Part shown: piece after piece, positions 7,995 to 14,444 of the stretch
Layout of the letters: each line of letters begins with the position of its first letter
Numbering within the stretch: position 1 is the first letter of the stretch
From: Yoonia maritima
GTDB taxonomy: Bacteria; Pseudomonadota; Alphaproteobacteria; Rhodobacterales; Rhodobacteraceae
DNA: 64,000 bases
Assembly: GCF_002933395.1 (NCBI RefSeq)
Contig: NZ_PKFN01000009.1
Location: 1-64,000, forward strand
Reading direction: 5' to 3'
The notes under the pieces: model-generated
Told to the model about the DNA's origin: nothing
Database searches by the model: none
The model's input: only the letters and a program-made list of their open reading frames with translations
Translations under genes and position numbers: made by a program

Positions 7995-8582
7995 TCAATG
8001 CGCGTGCGCATCGTCCCCGAGCGCCATCATCAGATGATGTTCGCGATGATGATCCTGGCTCGCCATCAGGCCGAAGAAGCCCAATCCCTTGATCCGGGGA
8101 ACGACGCCGGGATCAACGCTGGTAACGCGCAGCTCGACGCCGTTTTCGACTTCGGCTGCGTCCACTGTCCAGCGATCATCCCGTACGAGCTGCGCGGCAT
8201 GGGCCGGAACCATGCGGCGAAGCGTGGCAATCGTTTCCAAATCGCCGGTCGCCATTATCAACAACCCGTCCGGCAGGTCCGTTTCCGTCACGACAGCATC
8301 CGACACGAGCCGATCCATATCGACCAGATGTGCCCGTAGCCCCGCGAGATCGACCCGAGACCAGTCCGTGTCGGCATCGGCTTCCAGCACACGCACCACT
8401 TCAGAGAGCGCCGCGAACGCGCCTTGACCCGGCTCGGTCAGAACTCCACGGTCGGCAGTGTTAGCCTTACCATGTGCGGCATGATCCATCCCTGCATCAT
8501 GATTGGCGTGCATCGTTTGCGCCAATGCAATGGCCGCGCCGCCCAAAACGGCCGTTGCCGCCAGGATCACGTTCAATTTCAT
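7995..8582 (-). CDS. Exported His-rich protein of the copper island
   Basis: The product (195 residues) has a signal peptide (1-22) and His/Met-rich ends: 'MHANHDAGMDHAAHG' after the signal and 'SQDHHREHHLMM', 'DDAHAH' at the C-terminus. I do not recognise a named domain. These ends could bind metal in the periplasm. The gene is read away from the Crp-like regulator gene and lies upstream of the Cys/His-rich gene on the same strand, separated by about 70 bases containing operator 2. Confidence 0.72.
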   Translation of the reverse strand: MKLNVILAATAVLGGAAIALAQTMHANHDAGMDHAAHGKANTADRGVLTEPGQGAFAALSEVVRVLEADADTDWSRVDLAGLRAHLVDMDRLVSDAVVTETDLPDGLLIMATGDLETIATLRRMVPAHAAQLVRDDRWTVDAAEVENGVELRVTSVDPGVVPRIKGLGFFGLMASQDHHREHHLMMALGDDAHAH

Positions 8583-8649
8583 TCCCGTTCCTCACTTGAG
8601 TTTCATCGTACCCTACCGGATGTGCCCGAATGCGCGTATGATTTCTATC

Positions 8650-9165
8650 ATGTCTGAATGGCGGTACATATTCGACAGCGCGCCGGTGCGGGCCCTTGAG
8701 CAAGGAGAGACCCTGTTCCGGCGGGAGGATCGGGTCAGCCGCGTGTATCTGGTACGCAAGGGCGCGGTAGCGCTGGAACGTGCGATGACAGACGGAACCT
8801 CACTGACCTTACATATCGCGACGGCGGGCGGGGCGCTGGCCGAGGCGTCGCTGTTCGCTGAAACCTACCATTGCGATGCGGTTGCGCGAACGACTGCCGA
8901 GGTGGCCGCCGTAAGACGCAAAGATTTTCTGAATGCGTTACGAGACAAGCCGGATGCGACCCTGAGCCTCATCGAAACCCATGCCCGAGAGGTTCAGACA
9001 CAGCGTGCGCGCATCGAGATCCTGCGCCTGCGGCGCGTCTCAGACAGGCTGGATGCTTGGCTTGAGCTTCACGGAGAGCCGGAGAAGGGCGAGTGGATCA
9101 GGGTCGCGGATCAGATCGGTGTGTCACCGCCTGCGCTTTATCGCGAGCTGGCGCGGCGGCGGTAA
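8650..9165 (+). CDS. Crp/Fnr-family transcriptional regulator
   Basis: This 171-residue protein has an N-terminal cyclic-nucleotide-binding-like beta-roll (residues 10-100, 'LFRREDRVSRVYLVRKGAVAL' in pieces LFRREDRVS and VYLVRKGAVAL) and a C-terminal winged helix ('WIRVADQIGVSPPALYRELARR' in pieces WIRVADQIGV, SPPALYRELA). It is shorter than Crp (about 210 residues). No Fnr-type cysteine cluster is seen, so the signal is unknown. The start at MSEWRY was chosen because the fold begins there; another ATG lies four codons upstream. It is divergent from the His-rich gene and convergent with the merR-type gene, with only 1 base between the stops. Confidence 0.82.
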   Translation: MSEWRYIFDSAPVRALEQGETLFRREDRVSRVYLVRKGAVALERAMTDGTSLTLHIATAGGALAEASLFAETYHCDAVARTTAEVAAVRRKDFLNALRDKPDATLSLIETHAREVQTQRARIEILRLRRVSDRLDAWLELHGEPEKGEWIRVADQIGVSPPALYRELARRR

Positions 9166-9166
9166 C

Positions 9167-9616
9167 TCACAGCATTTGAGAAGCGTCGTCAGGCAGGTCG
9201 TGCGCACCGATACAGAGCCTGTGATCGCCGAGAACCTCAATAACGCGACACTTTCCGGCATGGCCGGGATCATCCGCGTCAGCCATCCGCACCAGCTCTT
9301 CCCGAAGCTGCGCGAGAATGGTCAACCTTCTGTCCACAGCCGCGAGCTGCTTCCGTGCGATCTCGTGGGCCGGTTCGCAATCCTCTGACGGAGCTTCAGC
9401 CAGCGCCATGAGATCGGCGATGTCATCGAGACCGAAGCCCAGTTCCCGCGCGTGACGTAGGAAGGCAAGCCGTTCGAGCGCCGCTTCGTCGTAGCGCCTC
9501 TGCCCGCCCCTCGTGCGCGCAGGCGACGGTATCAGACCCCGGTTTTCGTAGTAGCGGATCGTTGTCGCCTTCACACCGGTATGGCGCGACATCTGCCCGA
9601 TGGAGTATTCTTTCAT
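9167..9616 (-). CDS. MerR-family metal-responsive regulator
   Basis: This 149-residue protein has the MerR winged HTH ('YSIGQMSRHTGVKATTIRYY' in pieces YSIGQMSRHTG and TTIRYYENRGLI), a dimerisation helix and a C-terminal metal site. Cys residues at 80, 123 and 135 match the pattern of ZntR/CadR/PbrR proteins that sense divalent Zn, Cd or Pb, unlike CueR. It is divergent from a cation diffusion facilitator gene; the shared region holds a promoter with a 19-bp spacer and a dyad, typical of MerR activation. So it should switch on the exporter when its metal is in excess. Which metal cannot be told. Confidence 0.9.
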   Translation of the reverse strand: MKEYSIGQMSRHTGVKATTIRYYENRGLIPSPARTRGGQRRYDEAALERLAFLRHARELGFGLDDIADLMALAEAPSEDCEPAHEIARKQLAAVDRRLTILAQLREELVRMADADDPGHAGKCRVIEVLGDHRLCIGAHDLPDDASQML

Positions 9617-9624
9617 GTCGCCCC

Positions 9625-9655
9625 TTGAACCTACAGTCGCTGTAGATCGTATCTA
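9625..9655 (+). promoter_or_regulatory. MerR-type promoter and operator of the CDF gene
   Basis: A -35 box TTGAAC (9625-9630) and a -10 box TATCTA (9650-9655) are separated by 19 bases, longer than the usual 17. The spacer contains the dyad CTACAG-TCG-CTGTAG (9631-9645). This arrangement is the hallmark of promoters twisted into activity by MerR proteins and resembles CadR/PbrR/ZntR sites. Confidence 0.82.
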
Positions 9656-9690
9656 TCCTGAAATGATACGAATCGAAAGGAGTTGCCGCT

Positions 9691-10626
9691 ATGGGGCACG
9701 GCCATCACCATCACGTCGATCCCGAGGCAGGGGACCGCAGGGTTTTCGCCGCCATCGCGGTCAATATGGGCCTGACGGTCGCGCAGATCGTGGGCGGCAT
9801 GGTTTCCGGCTCGCTGGCGCTTATCGCGGACGCGCTGCACAACTTTTCCGATGCGATCTCGCTCATCATCGCCTTCGCGGCCCGGAAGATCGCGCAGCGA
9901 CCGAGGGATGCGGAGATGACCTTTGGCTATGGCCGGGTCGAGGTCGTGGCGGCGCTCATCAACTACTCCACGCTGATCGTGATCGGCCTCTATCTGCTCT
10001 ACGAGGCCGCGATGCGCTTTGCCGATCCGCAGCCGGTCGAAGGCTGGCTGATCGTCATCATCGCAGGCATCGCGCTGATCGTGGACGCGGTGACGGCGGC
10101 GCTGACCTACGCCATGTCCAAATCCAGCGTGAACATCCGTGCGGCCTTCCTGCACAACGTGGCCGACGCGCTCGGCTCTGTCGCCGTGATCGTCGCGGGC
10201 ACGCTGATCCTGCTTTATGACTGGCGGCTGATCGACCCGCTCGTGACGGTGCTGATCGCGGGCTATATCCTGTGGCAATCGTTCCGGGAAATCGGACCCG
10301 TGATCCATATCCTGATGCTCGGCTCGCCGCCAGAGATCGAAACGGATGCGGTTCTTGAAGCCGTGCGCGGGATCGACGGAGTGACAGGTATCCACCACGC
10401 GCATTTCTGGCAGATGGATGAACACCGTGCAGCACTGGACGCGCATGTCGTCATCGCCGAGGGGCGTTGGTCCGACGCAGACGCCGTGAAGGAGCGGATC
10501 AAAGCTGCACTGACCGACCACTTCGACATCGAGCACACCACGCTTGAGCTGGAATGCGCGCGCCACGCTTGCGACGACCTGTCCGACTTCGGCGGGCGGG
10601 GGCATGGCGAAGAGCGGCACGAATGA
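9691..10626 (+). CDS. Cation diffusion facilitator (CzcD/ZitB type)
   Basis: This 311-residue inner-membrane exporter moves Zn(II), Cd(II) or Co(II) out in exchange for protons. It has six transmembrane helices and the two metal-binding motifs in helices II and V: 'LIADALHNFSDAIS' (D47, H50, D54) and 'FLHNVADALGSV'. The N-terminus has a His run, 'GHGHHHHVD', and a cytoplasmic ferredoxin-like domain follows at about 205-300, with 'GIHHAHFWQM'. The start follows AAAGGAG. It is controlled by the divergent MerR-type gene. It is the last gene of the GC-rich metal block. Confidence 0.93.
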   Translation: MGHGHHHHVDPEAGDRRVFAAIAVNMGLTVAQIVGGMVSGSLALIADALHNFSDAISLIIAFAARKIAQRPRDAEMTFGYGRVEVVAALINYSTLIVIGLYLLYEAAMRFADPQPVEGWLIVIIAGIALIVDAVTAALTYAMSKSSVNIRAAFLHNVADALGSVAVIVAGTLILLYDWRLIDPLVTVLIAGYILWQSFREIGPVIHILMLGSPPEIETDAVLEAVRGIDGVTGIHHAHFWQMDEHRAALDAHVVIAEGRWSDADAVKERIKAALTDHFDIEHTTLELECARHACDDLSDFGGRGHGEERHE

Positions 10627-11068
10627 GCGATGCCAGTCGCTTCCTTCTGACTATCGTCCTGCCTCGCGAACCAGCTTTGACCACGATGCTCGTCTGAACA
10701 ACATGCCGTGATATGCGGTGCAGTTCAAAAAGCCGACATTGGTTCAACTCGCAGCATCGGTGCGTCTGGGCTCTCTCCCGCCATTCGCCGCTCGGCGCAT
10801 GAATGGCAGCTCTCGCAAAAGGGATAGGTTACCTTAGGTCAAGCCCGTCTGACGAAAGCTGCAGCTGTCTATAAACTAAGTTTTTCGTAAGCCACCTTAT
10901 GTCAATTGTTGTTTCTACAATTGACATAGATTGCGTGGCTGTCTAATACGTTAGCTAGATTGGACACCCGCGACAGCGGACCTTTTTTCGTATCGATTCG
11001 GAAATTTGTTGCCCCGTCGACAATAATATGCGACTCATTTGTTGTAAGCAACTTTTGGAGTCATATTA
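10627..11068. other. Intergenic region with palindromes (442 bp)
   Basis: No gene is seen here. GC content falls from the metal block towards the AT-rich right part, marking the edge of the cargo. The region holds a perfect palindrome at 10898-10928 and the left half of a second at 11021-11071. Both are treated separately as possible operators of the Ner-like gene. Confidence 0.7.
10898..10928. promoter_or_regulatory. Perfect 12-bp inverted repeat upstream of the Ner-like gene
   Basis: TATGTCAATTGT (10898-10909) and ACAATTGACATA (10917-10928) are exact reverse complements separated by 7 bases. TTGACA within the right arm also looks like a -35 box reading rightwards. The site is 140 bases before the Ner-like gene. 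It may be an operator; there is no T-run that would make it a clear terminator. Confidence 0.55.
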
Positions 11069-11071
11069 TTG
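11021..11071 (+). promoter_or_regulatory. Nested hairpins covering the ribosome-binding site and start of the Ner-like gene
   Basis: CAATAATATG (11021-11030) pairs with CATATTATTG (11062-11071); ACTC and GAGT extend the pairing with a 2-base offset. Inside lies a second stem GTTG-TAAG-CAAC (11041-11052). The right outer arm includes the TTG start codon, and TTGGAG sits just before it. This could be a DNA operator for autorepression or an RNA structure that hides the ribosome-binding site. Confidence 0.5.
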
Positions 11072-11317
11072 CCTTTCCCCGATGTTCAGATTGATCGTGA
11101 GAAACACGCTAAAATCAAGTATTTACTAGATTTAGCGGGCTCTTCGTTTTCTGATTTGGCATCGAGCCTCTCGCTTTCTCCATCTACAATAAGCTCTGTA
11201 TCGCTGGGACGCAGCCGTTCCAGACGTGTCGAAAAGGCAATTTCGGAGCGCATCGGTGTGCCCGAATCTGAGCTGTGGCCGGAACGAATGGCAGATAAAT
11301 CGGAGGACGCCGCATGA
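11069..11317 (+). CDS. Ner-like helix-turn-helix repressor
   Basis: This 82-residue protein resembles Ner of phage Mu and the Nlp/SfsB group. The HTH is in 'LLDLAGSSFSDLASSLSLSP' (LLDLAGSSFSDL, then ASSLSLSPSTISSV), and the conserved 'AISERIGVPESELWPERM' follows (AISERIGV, ESELWPERM). Ner represses early phage promoters. The likely start is TTG at 11069 with TTGGAG upstream; no ATG is available in frame near the fold start. It lies between the metal cargo and tnpC and is followed by a hairpin. It may control transposase expression or be left from a Mu-like phage; both are inference. Confidence 0.72.
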   Translation: MPFPDVQIDREKHAKIKYLLDLAGSSFSDLASSLSLSPSTISSVSLGRSRSRRVEKAISERIGVPESELWPERMADKSEDAA

Positions 11318-11350
11318 CCTGATCTCAAAAACTCAGGGCACGGAATGAAT

Positions 11351-11384
11351 GAGGCCCCTCGGATGTGAAGATCCTCAGGGCCTC
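11351..11384 (+). terminator. Hairpin after the Ner-like gene
   Basis: GAGGCCC (11351-11357) and GGGCCTC (11378-11384) are exact reverse complements with a 20-base loop that can pair further. AAAAAT follows. It lacks a clear T-run, so termination is only possible, not certain. Confidence 0.4.
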
Positions 11385-11507
11385 GGAAAAATCGCTTGAA
11401 CCACGATCTCTTTCCCTTTCATCCCATTCCCATCATCAAAAATCAAGTCAAAACACGTCCGGCACGCTGGGCGTGACCAAGATCGCTGCATTTCAGCGAA
11501 CACAGGG

Positions 11508-13184
11508 ATGAACAAGGATATGCAAGAAATACAGTCTGCCTGCGCAAAGCTCGCCGGGCATCCAGAAAGTGATGTGTCGACGCTGGCACTCGTTATTGCT
11601 GACGCCGATCTGAGGCGTGATCTCGAACATGACAACGAAATTGTCGTTAAAGATGCCAAGTTGTCGACGTTGAAGGTGAAGTTGAAGGTCATGAAAGCCG
11701 ATAACAGGCTTTTAAGAGCTCAGCTCAACAAGAGCCACGACATGCAGTTTGGGCCATCTAGCGAGAAACCCCCAAAGAAAAGAAACACGAAGAAAGGGGA
11801 TGATGATGCTAGCACAGTTGGCGTCTCATCGGATGGCAATAACCCGAACACCGGAGGTGCTGAAGCGGAACCCGAAGCTGACAAGCCGAAACCGCGTGGC
11901 ATGTTAGGCAAACAACCCATTATTGTTCCTGAGCACCTTCCGCGCGATCCGGCCACGATCGCACCACCCAACGGTGCAGTCTGTGATTGTGGATGTGGCA
12001 TGGTCCGTATCGGCGAACAGACTATCGAACGCCTAACATACGTACCAGCGCAGGTGCGTGTAATTGCTGAAACCTATCCCAAATACGTTTGCCGGAGTTG
12101 CGACAAGCTTGTTCAGGCCCCAGTTCTCAAGCGCGCATTTGAACAGACCCGCTTTGACGATCATCTGATTGCCGGACTCGCTGTCAGCAAGTTTGCAGAC
12201 TACATGCCCAATTATCGACAAGAACAGATATTCATGCGTTCTGGGGTCAAGCTGCATCGATCTACTATGGGCCGCCTGATGGATCAGGCCGTTGATGCGT
12301 TACTCCCACTCTATGGCGTATTGAACAATGATTTGAAATCCAGCTCCAAGCTGTTGATGGACGAGACAACGTTGGCGCAACTCATGCCCGGCACTGGTAA
12401 AACTAAGACCTGTTTCGTTTGGGCCCTATGTCGTGATGATCGACGCTGGAAGGGAAATGCACACCCTGCGGTCGCCTTTCATTTCGAGCAGTCCCGCAAA
12501 GGCGAACATGCCGAGGTGATACTCGATGGTTTCAAGGGAACACTGCAGGTCGATGGGTATGCGGGTTACAACCGCCTCACCAGCGATAGCCGAGACGGTG
12601 GGCCGATAACGCTGGCCTATTGCTGGGCACATGTCCGACGCAAGTTCCTTGATGTGCACAAAGCCACTAAGTCGGACAAAGCACATCAGGTGTTCACGCT
12701 GATCAACGACATCTATGCCATTGAGCATGATTTGAAAGGGCAGCCCGCAGATGTTCGACGAGCAATCAGGCAGGCAGAAAGTGCGCTTTTGGTCGCTCAG
12801 TTGCACCTACTTTTGCTGCGGTTGTCTGGGGAGATTTCGATGAAGTCCACTTTGGGACAAGCCATCGGCTATACTCTGAAGTTGTGGGATGGCTTGAATG
12901 TGTTTCTCTCCGATGGGCGTGTCGAGATGGACAATAACGCCGTTGAAAATACCATTCGGCCAATCGCGTTACTGCGTAAGAACGCGCTGTTTGCGGGATC
13001 TGAAATCGGGGGGCGAAACTGGGCAGTCATGGCCAGCCTCATCGGCACGTGCCGATTGAATGGTGTTGAGCCCTATGCGTACCTGACTTGGGTATTCGAG
13101 CAGATGGCCAAGGGGCACCCGCGTGCGCAGTACGAACAGCTGCTACCGTGGTACTGCCCGGACGGCAAGTTCGGCATCGAATAA
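11508..13184 (+). CDS. tnpC: IS66 family transposase TnpC
   Basis: This 558-residue DDE transposase is full-length for IS66. It has an N-terminal coiled coil (residues 45-75), a zinc-finger-like Cys cluster ('CDCGCGM' and 'YVCRSCDKL'), and the catalytic domain: first D in 'LLMDETTLAQL', second D in 'LQVDGYAGYNRL', and E in 'MDNNAVENTIRPIAL' followed by 'NALFAGSEIGGRNWAV'. It catalyses cutting and joining of the element ends. No frameshift is seen. It stands 10.5 kb downstream of tnpB, separated by cargo, which is unusual because the three genes normally form one coupled operon. Confidence 0.95.
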   Translation: MNKDMQEIQSACAKLAGHPESDVSTLALVIADADLRRDLEHDNEIVVKDAKLSTLKVKLKVMKADNRLLRAQLNKSHDMQFGPSSEKPPKKRNTKKGDDDASTVGVSSDGNNPNTGGAEAEPEADKPKPRGMLGKQPIIVPEHLPRDPATIAPPNGAVCDCGCGMVRIGEQTIERLTYVPAQVRVIAETYPKYVCRSCDKLVQAPVLKRAFEQTRFDDHLIAGLAVSKFADYMPNYRQEQIFMRSGVKLHRSTMGRLMDQAVDALLPLYGVLNNDLKSSSKLLMDETTLAQLMPGTGKTKTCFVWALCRDDRRWKGNAHPAVAFHFEQSRKGEHAEVILDGFKGTLQVDGYAGYNRLTSDSRDGGPITLAYCWAHVRRKFLDVHKATKSDKAHQVFTLINDIYAIEHDLKGQPADVRRAIRQAESALLVAQLHLLLLRLSGEISMKSTLGQAIGYTLKLWDGLNVFLSDGRVEMDNNAVENTIRPIALLRKNALFAGSEIGGRNWAVMASLIGTCRLNGVEPYAYLTWVFEQMAKGHPRAQYEQLLPWYCPDGKFGIE

Positions 13185-13210
13185 TCGGGACCATCAAATG
13201 GAACTTACTA

Positions 13211-13234
13211 GCTGTCCGGCGGTCGCCGGGCAGC
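13211..13234. repeat. Hairpin downstream of tnpC
   Basis: GCTGTCCGGCG and CGCCGGGCAGC are reverse complements apart from one mismatch, with a 2-base loop. An A-run follows on the plus strand instead of a T-run, so it is not a typical terminator for tnpC. Confidence 0.5.
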
Positions 13235-13324
13235 AAAAAGGCGTGTCCGCAGGAGGCGGAAACCGGTCGTTCGCTGCGCCCGCAATGTGTTAGGGTGATC
13301 ATATGAAAGCGGACCCCTAATCAA

Positions 13325-13630
13325 TTGACAAAGCAGAGGCCCAAGAGCATTCACCACGGGAAGTTGCATACAATGGATAGAGGCAGGGCTTGTCGTCGTT
13401 GCGACACATGGCAACGGTTTGAAAACTATAGAGAAGACATGACGAGCGCGGCACAGATATCGTTTGAACGCCTGTTAGGCCACGGTGAGGGAGCGTGTTT
13501 TCAGTACGAATGTTGGGATGGTTTGGAATGGGCGAAACTGGAGCGATTACTTCAACAACTATACGAGAACACCATGGATGAGAATAAGCTGCGGGTGCAG
13601 CAGTTTATGACCAAAGTTAAATTATTCTAG
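13325..13630 (+). CDS. Hypothetical protein, doubtful
   Basis: The reading frame of 101 codons (TTG start; ATG at 13376 would give 84) has no recognised domain. 'CRRCDTWQRFENY' has a Cys pair and the rest is helical and charged. There is no convincing ribosome-binding site. It lies between tnpC and the haem oxygenase gene and could be a real small gene or chance. Confidence 0.3.
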   Translation: MTKQRPKSIHHGKLHTMDRGRACRRCDTWQRFENYREDMTSAAQISFERLLGHGEGACFQYECWDGLEWAKLERLLQQLYENTMDENKLRVQQFMTKVKLF

Positions 13631-13886
13631 ATTCTGATAGAACGCATCTAGGCCGGTAATGGCTTGGTGAAGCGCCATCGTATTCAGCGTTAACAGCATT
13701 CGCTGATCGCATATCTTTACACCCGAATTTTCAATTGCCAAAGCCGTACCGAGTTGCCAATCTCAGATGGTATACACGCTGCCTTATGGCATAAAGTATT
13801 GATTGTGCTACTCGTTAAAAGTGAACTATGTGCACGTTAATTATTAGCTTCGAGCACCAAAATTTGGGTTCATACAGGATTTTAGG

Positions 13887-14444
13887 ATGCATCAAAATTT
13901 TCGGATCCACCTTCGAGAACAGACGAGACTTGATCACGCCGATATGGACCAGATTTTTTCGAATTTGGATATTGCTACACGTTCCGACTTTATAGCGTTT
14001 GAACGCATTCACCTCGCTTGTTTTGAGGCTATGACCGGCGTTGAGACGCTCAATAAAATGACAAACAGATTGTTGGCTGAAATTGTTTCGGGCTTGCGAG
14101 CGGACCTAGCAGTGATGCAGCAAAAGCAGCCTAAGATTGAAGTAAACCCTTTCGGTCAGATCGATCCGTTGGCTGTTGATTATGTATTGGGCGGCTCGCG
14201 GATGGGAACCAAGGTCTTGCGCCAGCGCTGGTCGCAATCAACTGACCAGAACGTAAAAGATGCTAACGTCTACTTTAATCTTCCCGCAGACCCGACGTTC
14301 TGGCGCGATGTTTGTGATGCATTGTCGAAGATTGAAATGGGTTCGGTTCGCGCTGATAAAATTATCAGCGACACCAGGCAGATATTCGAACTTTTCAAAT
14401 CCACTTACCACCATTCGGTCATGATTCCTGCGAAAGCTTCCTAA
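13887..14444 (+). CDS. bphO: Bacterial haem oxygenase (biliverdin-forming)
   Basis: This 185-residue protein opens haem to biliverdin, the chromophore of the phytochrome encoded next. The N-terminal helix 'LREQTRLDHADMDQIF' supplies the proximal haem ligand His17, and 'YVLGGSRMGTKVL' is the glycine-rich distal helix. Length is normal for bacterial HemO/BphO. The stop TAA is followed at once by the ATG of the phytochrome gene, with no base between, so the two are co-transcribed and translationally coupled. A role in chromophore supply, not iron scavenging, follows from this context. Confidence 0.9.
   Translation: MHQNFRIHLREQTRLDHADMDQIFSNLDIATRSDFIAFERIHLACFEAMTGVETLNKMTNRLLAEIVSGLRADLAVMQQKQPKIEVNPFGQIDPLAVDYVLGGSRMGTKVLRQRWSQSTDQNVKDANVYFNLPADPTFWRDVCDALSKIEMGSVRADKIISDTRQIFELFKSTYHHSVMIPAKAS

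Noticed and set aside
9631-10620. Long minus-strand frame across the CDF gene
   Set aside because: It lies antisense to a clear CDF gene with all motifs; high GC makes such long shadow frames common.
13299-13314. Possible right end of the IS66-type element close to tnpC
   Set aside because: It shares CATATGA and CCCTAA with the left repeat, but needs gaps and several mismatches and can be aligned in either orientation. The pair 145-169 / 21306-21330 matches far better. It could still be a decayed old end.
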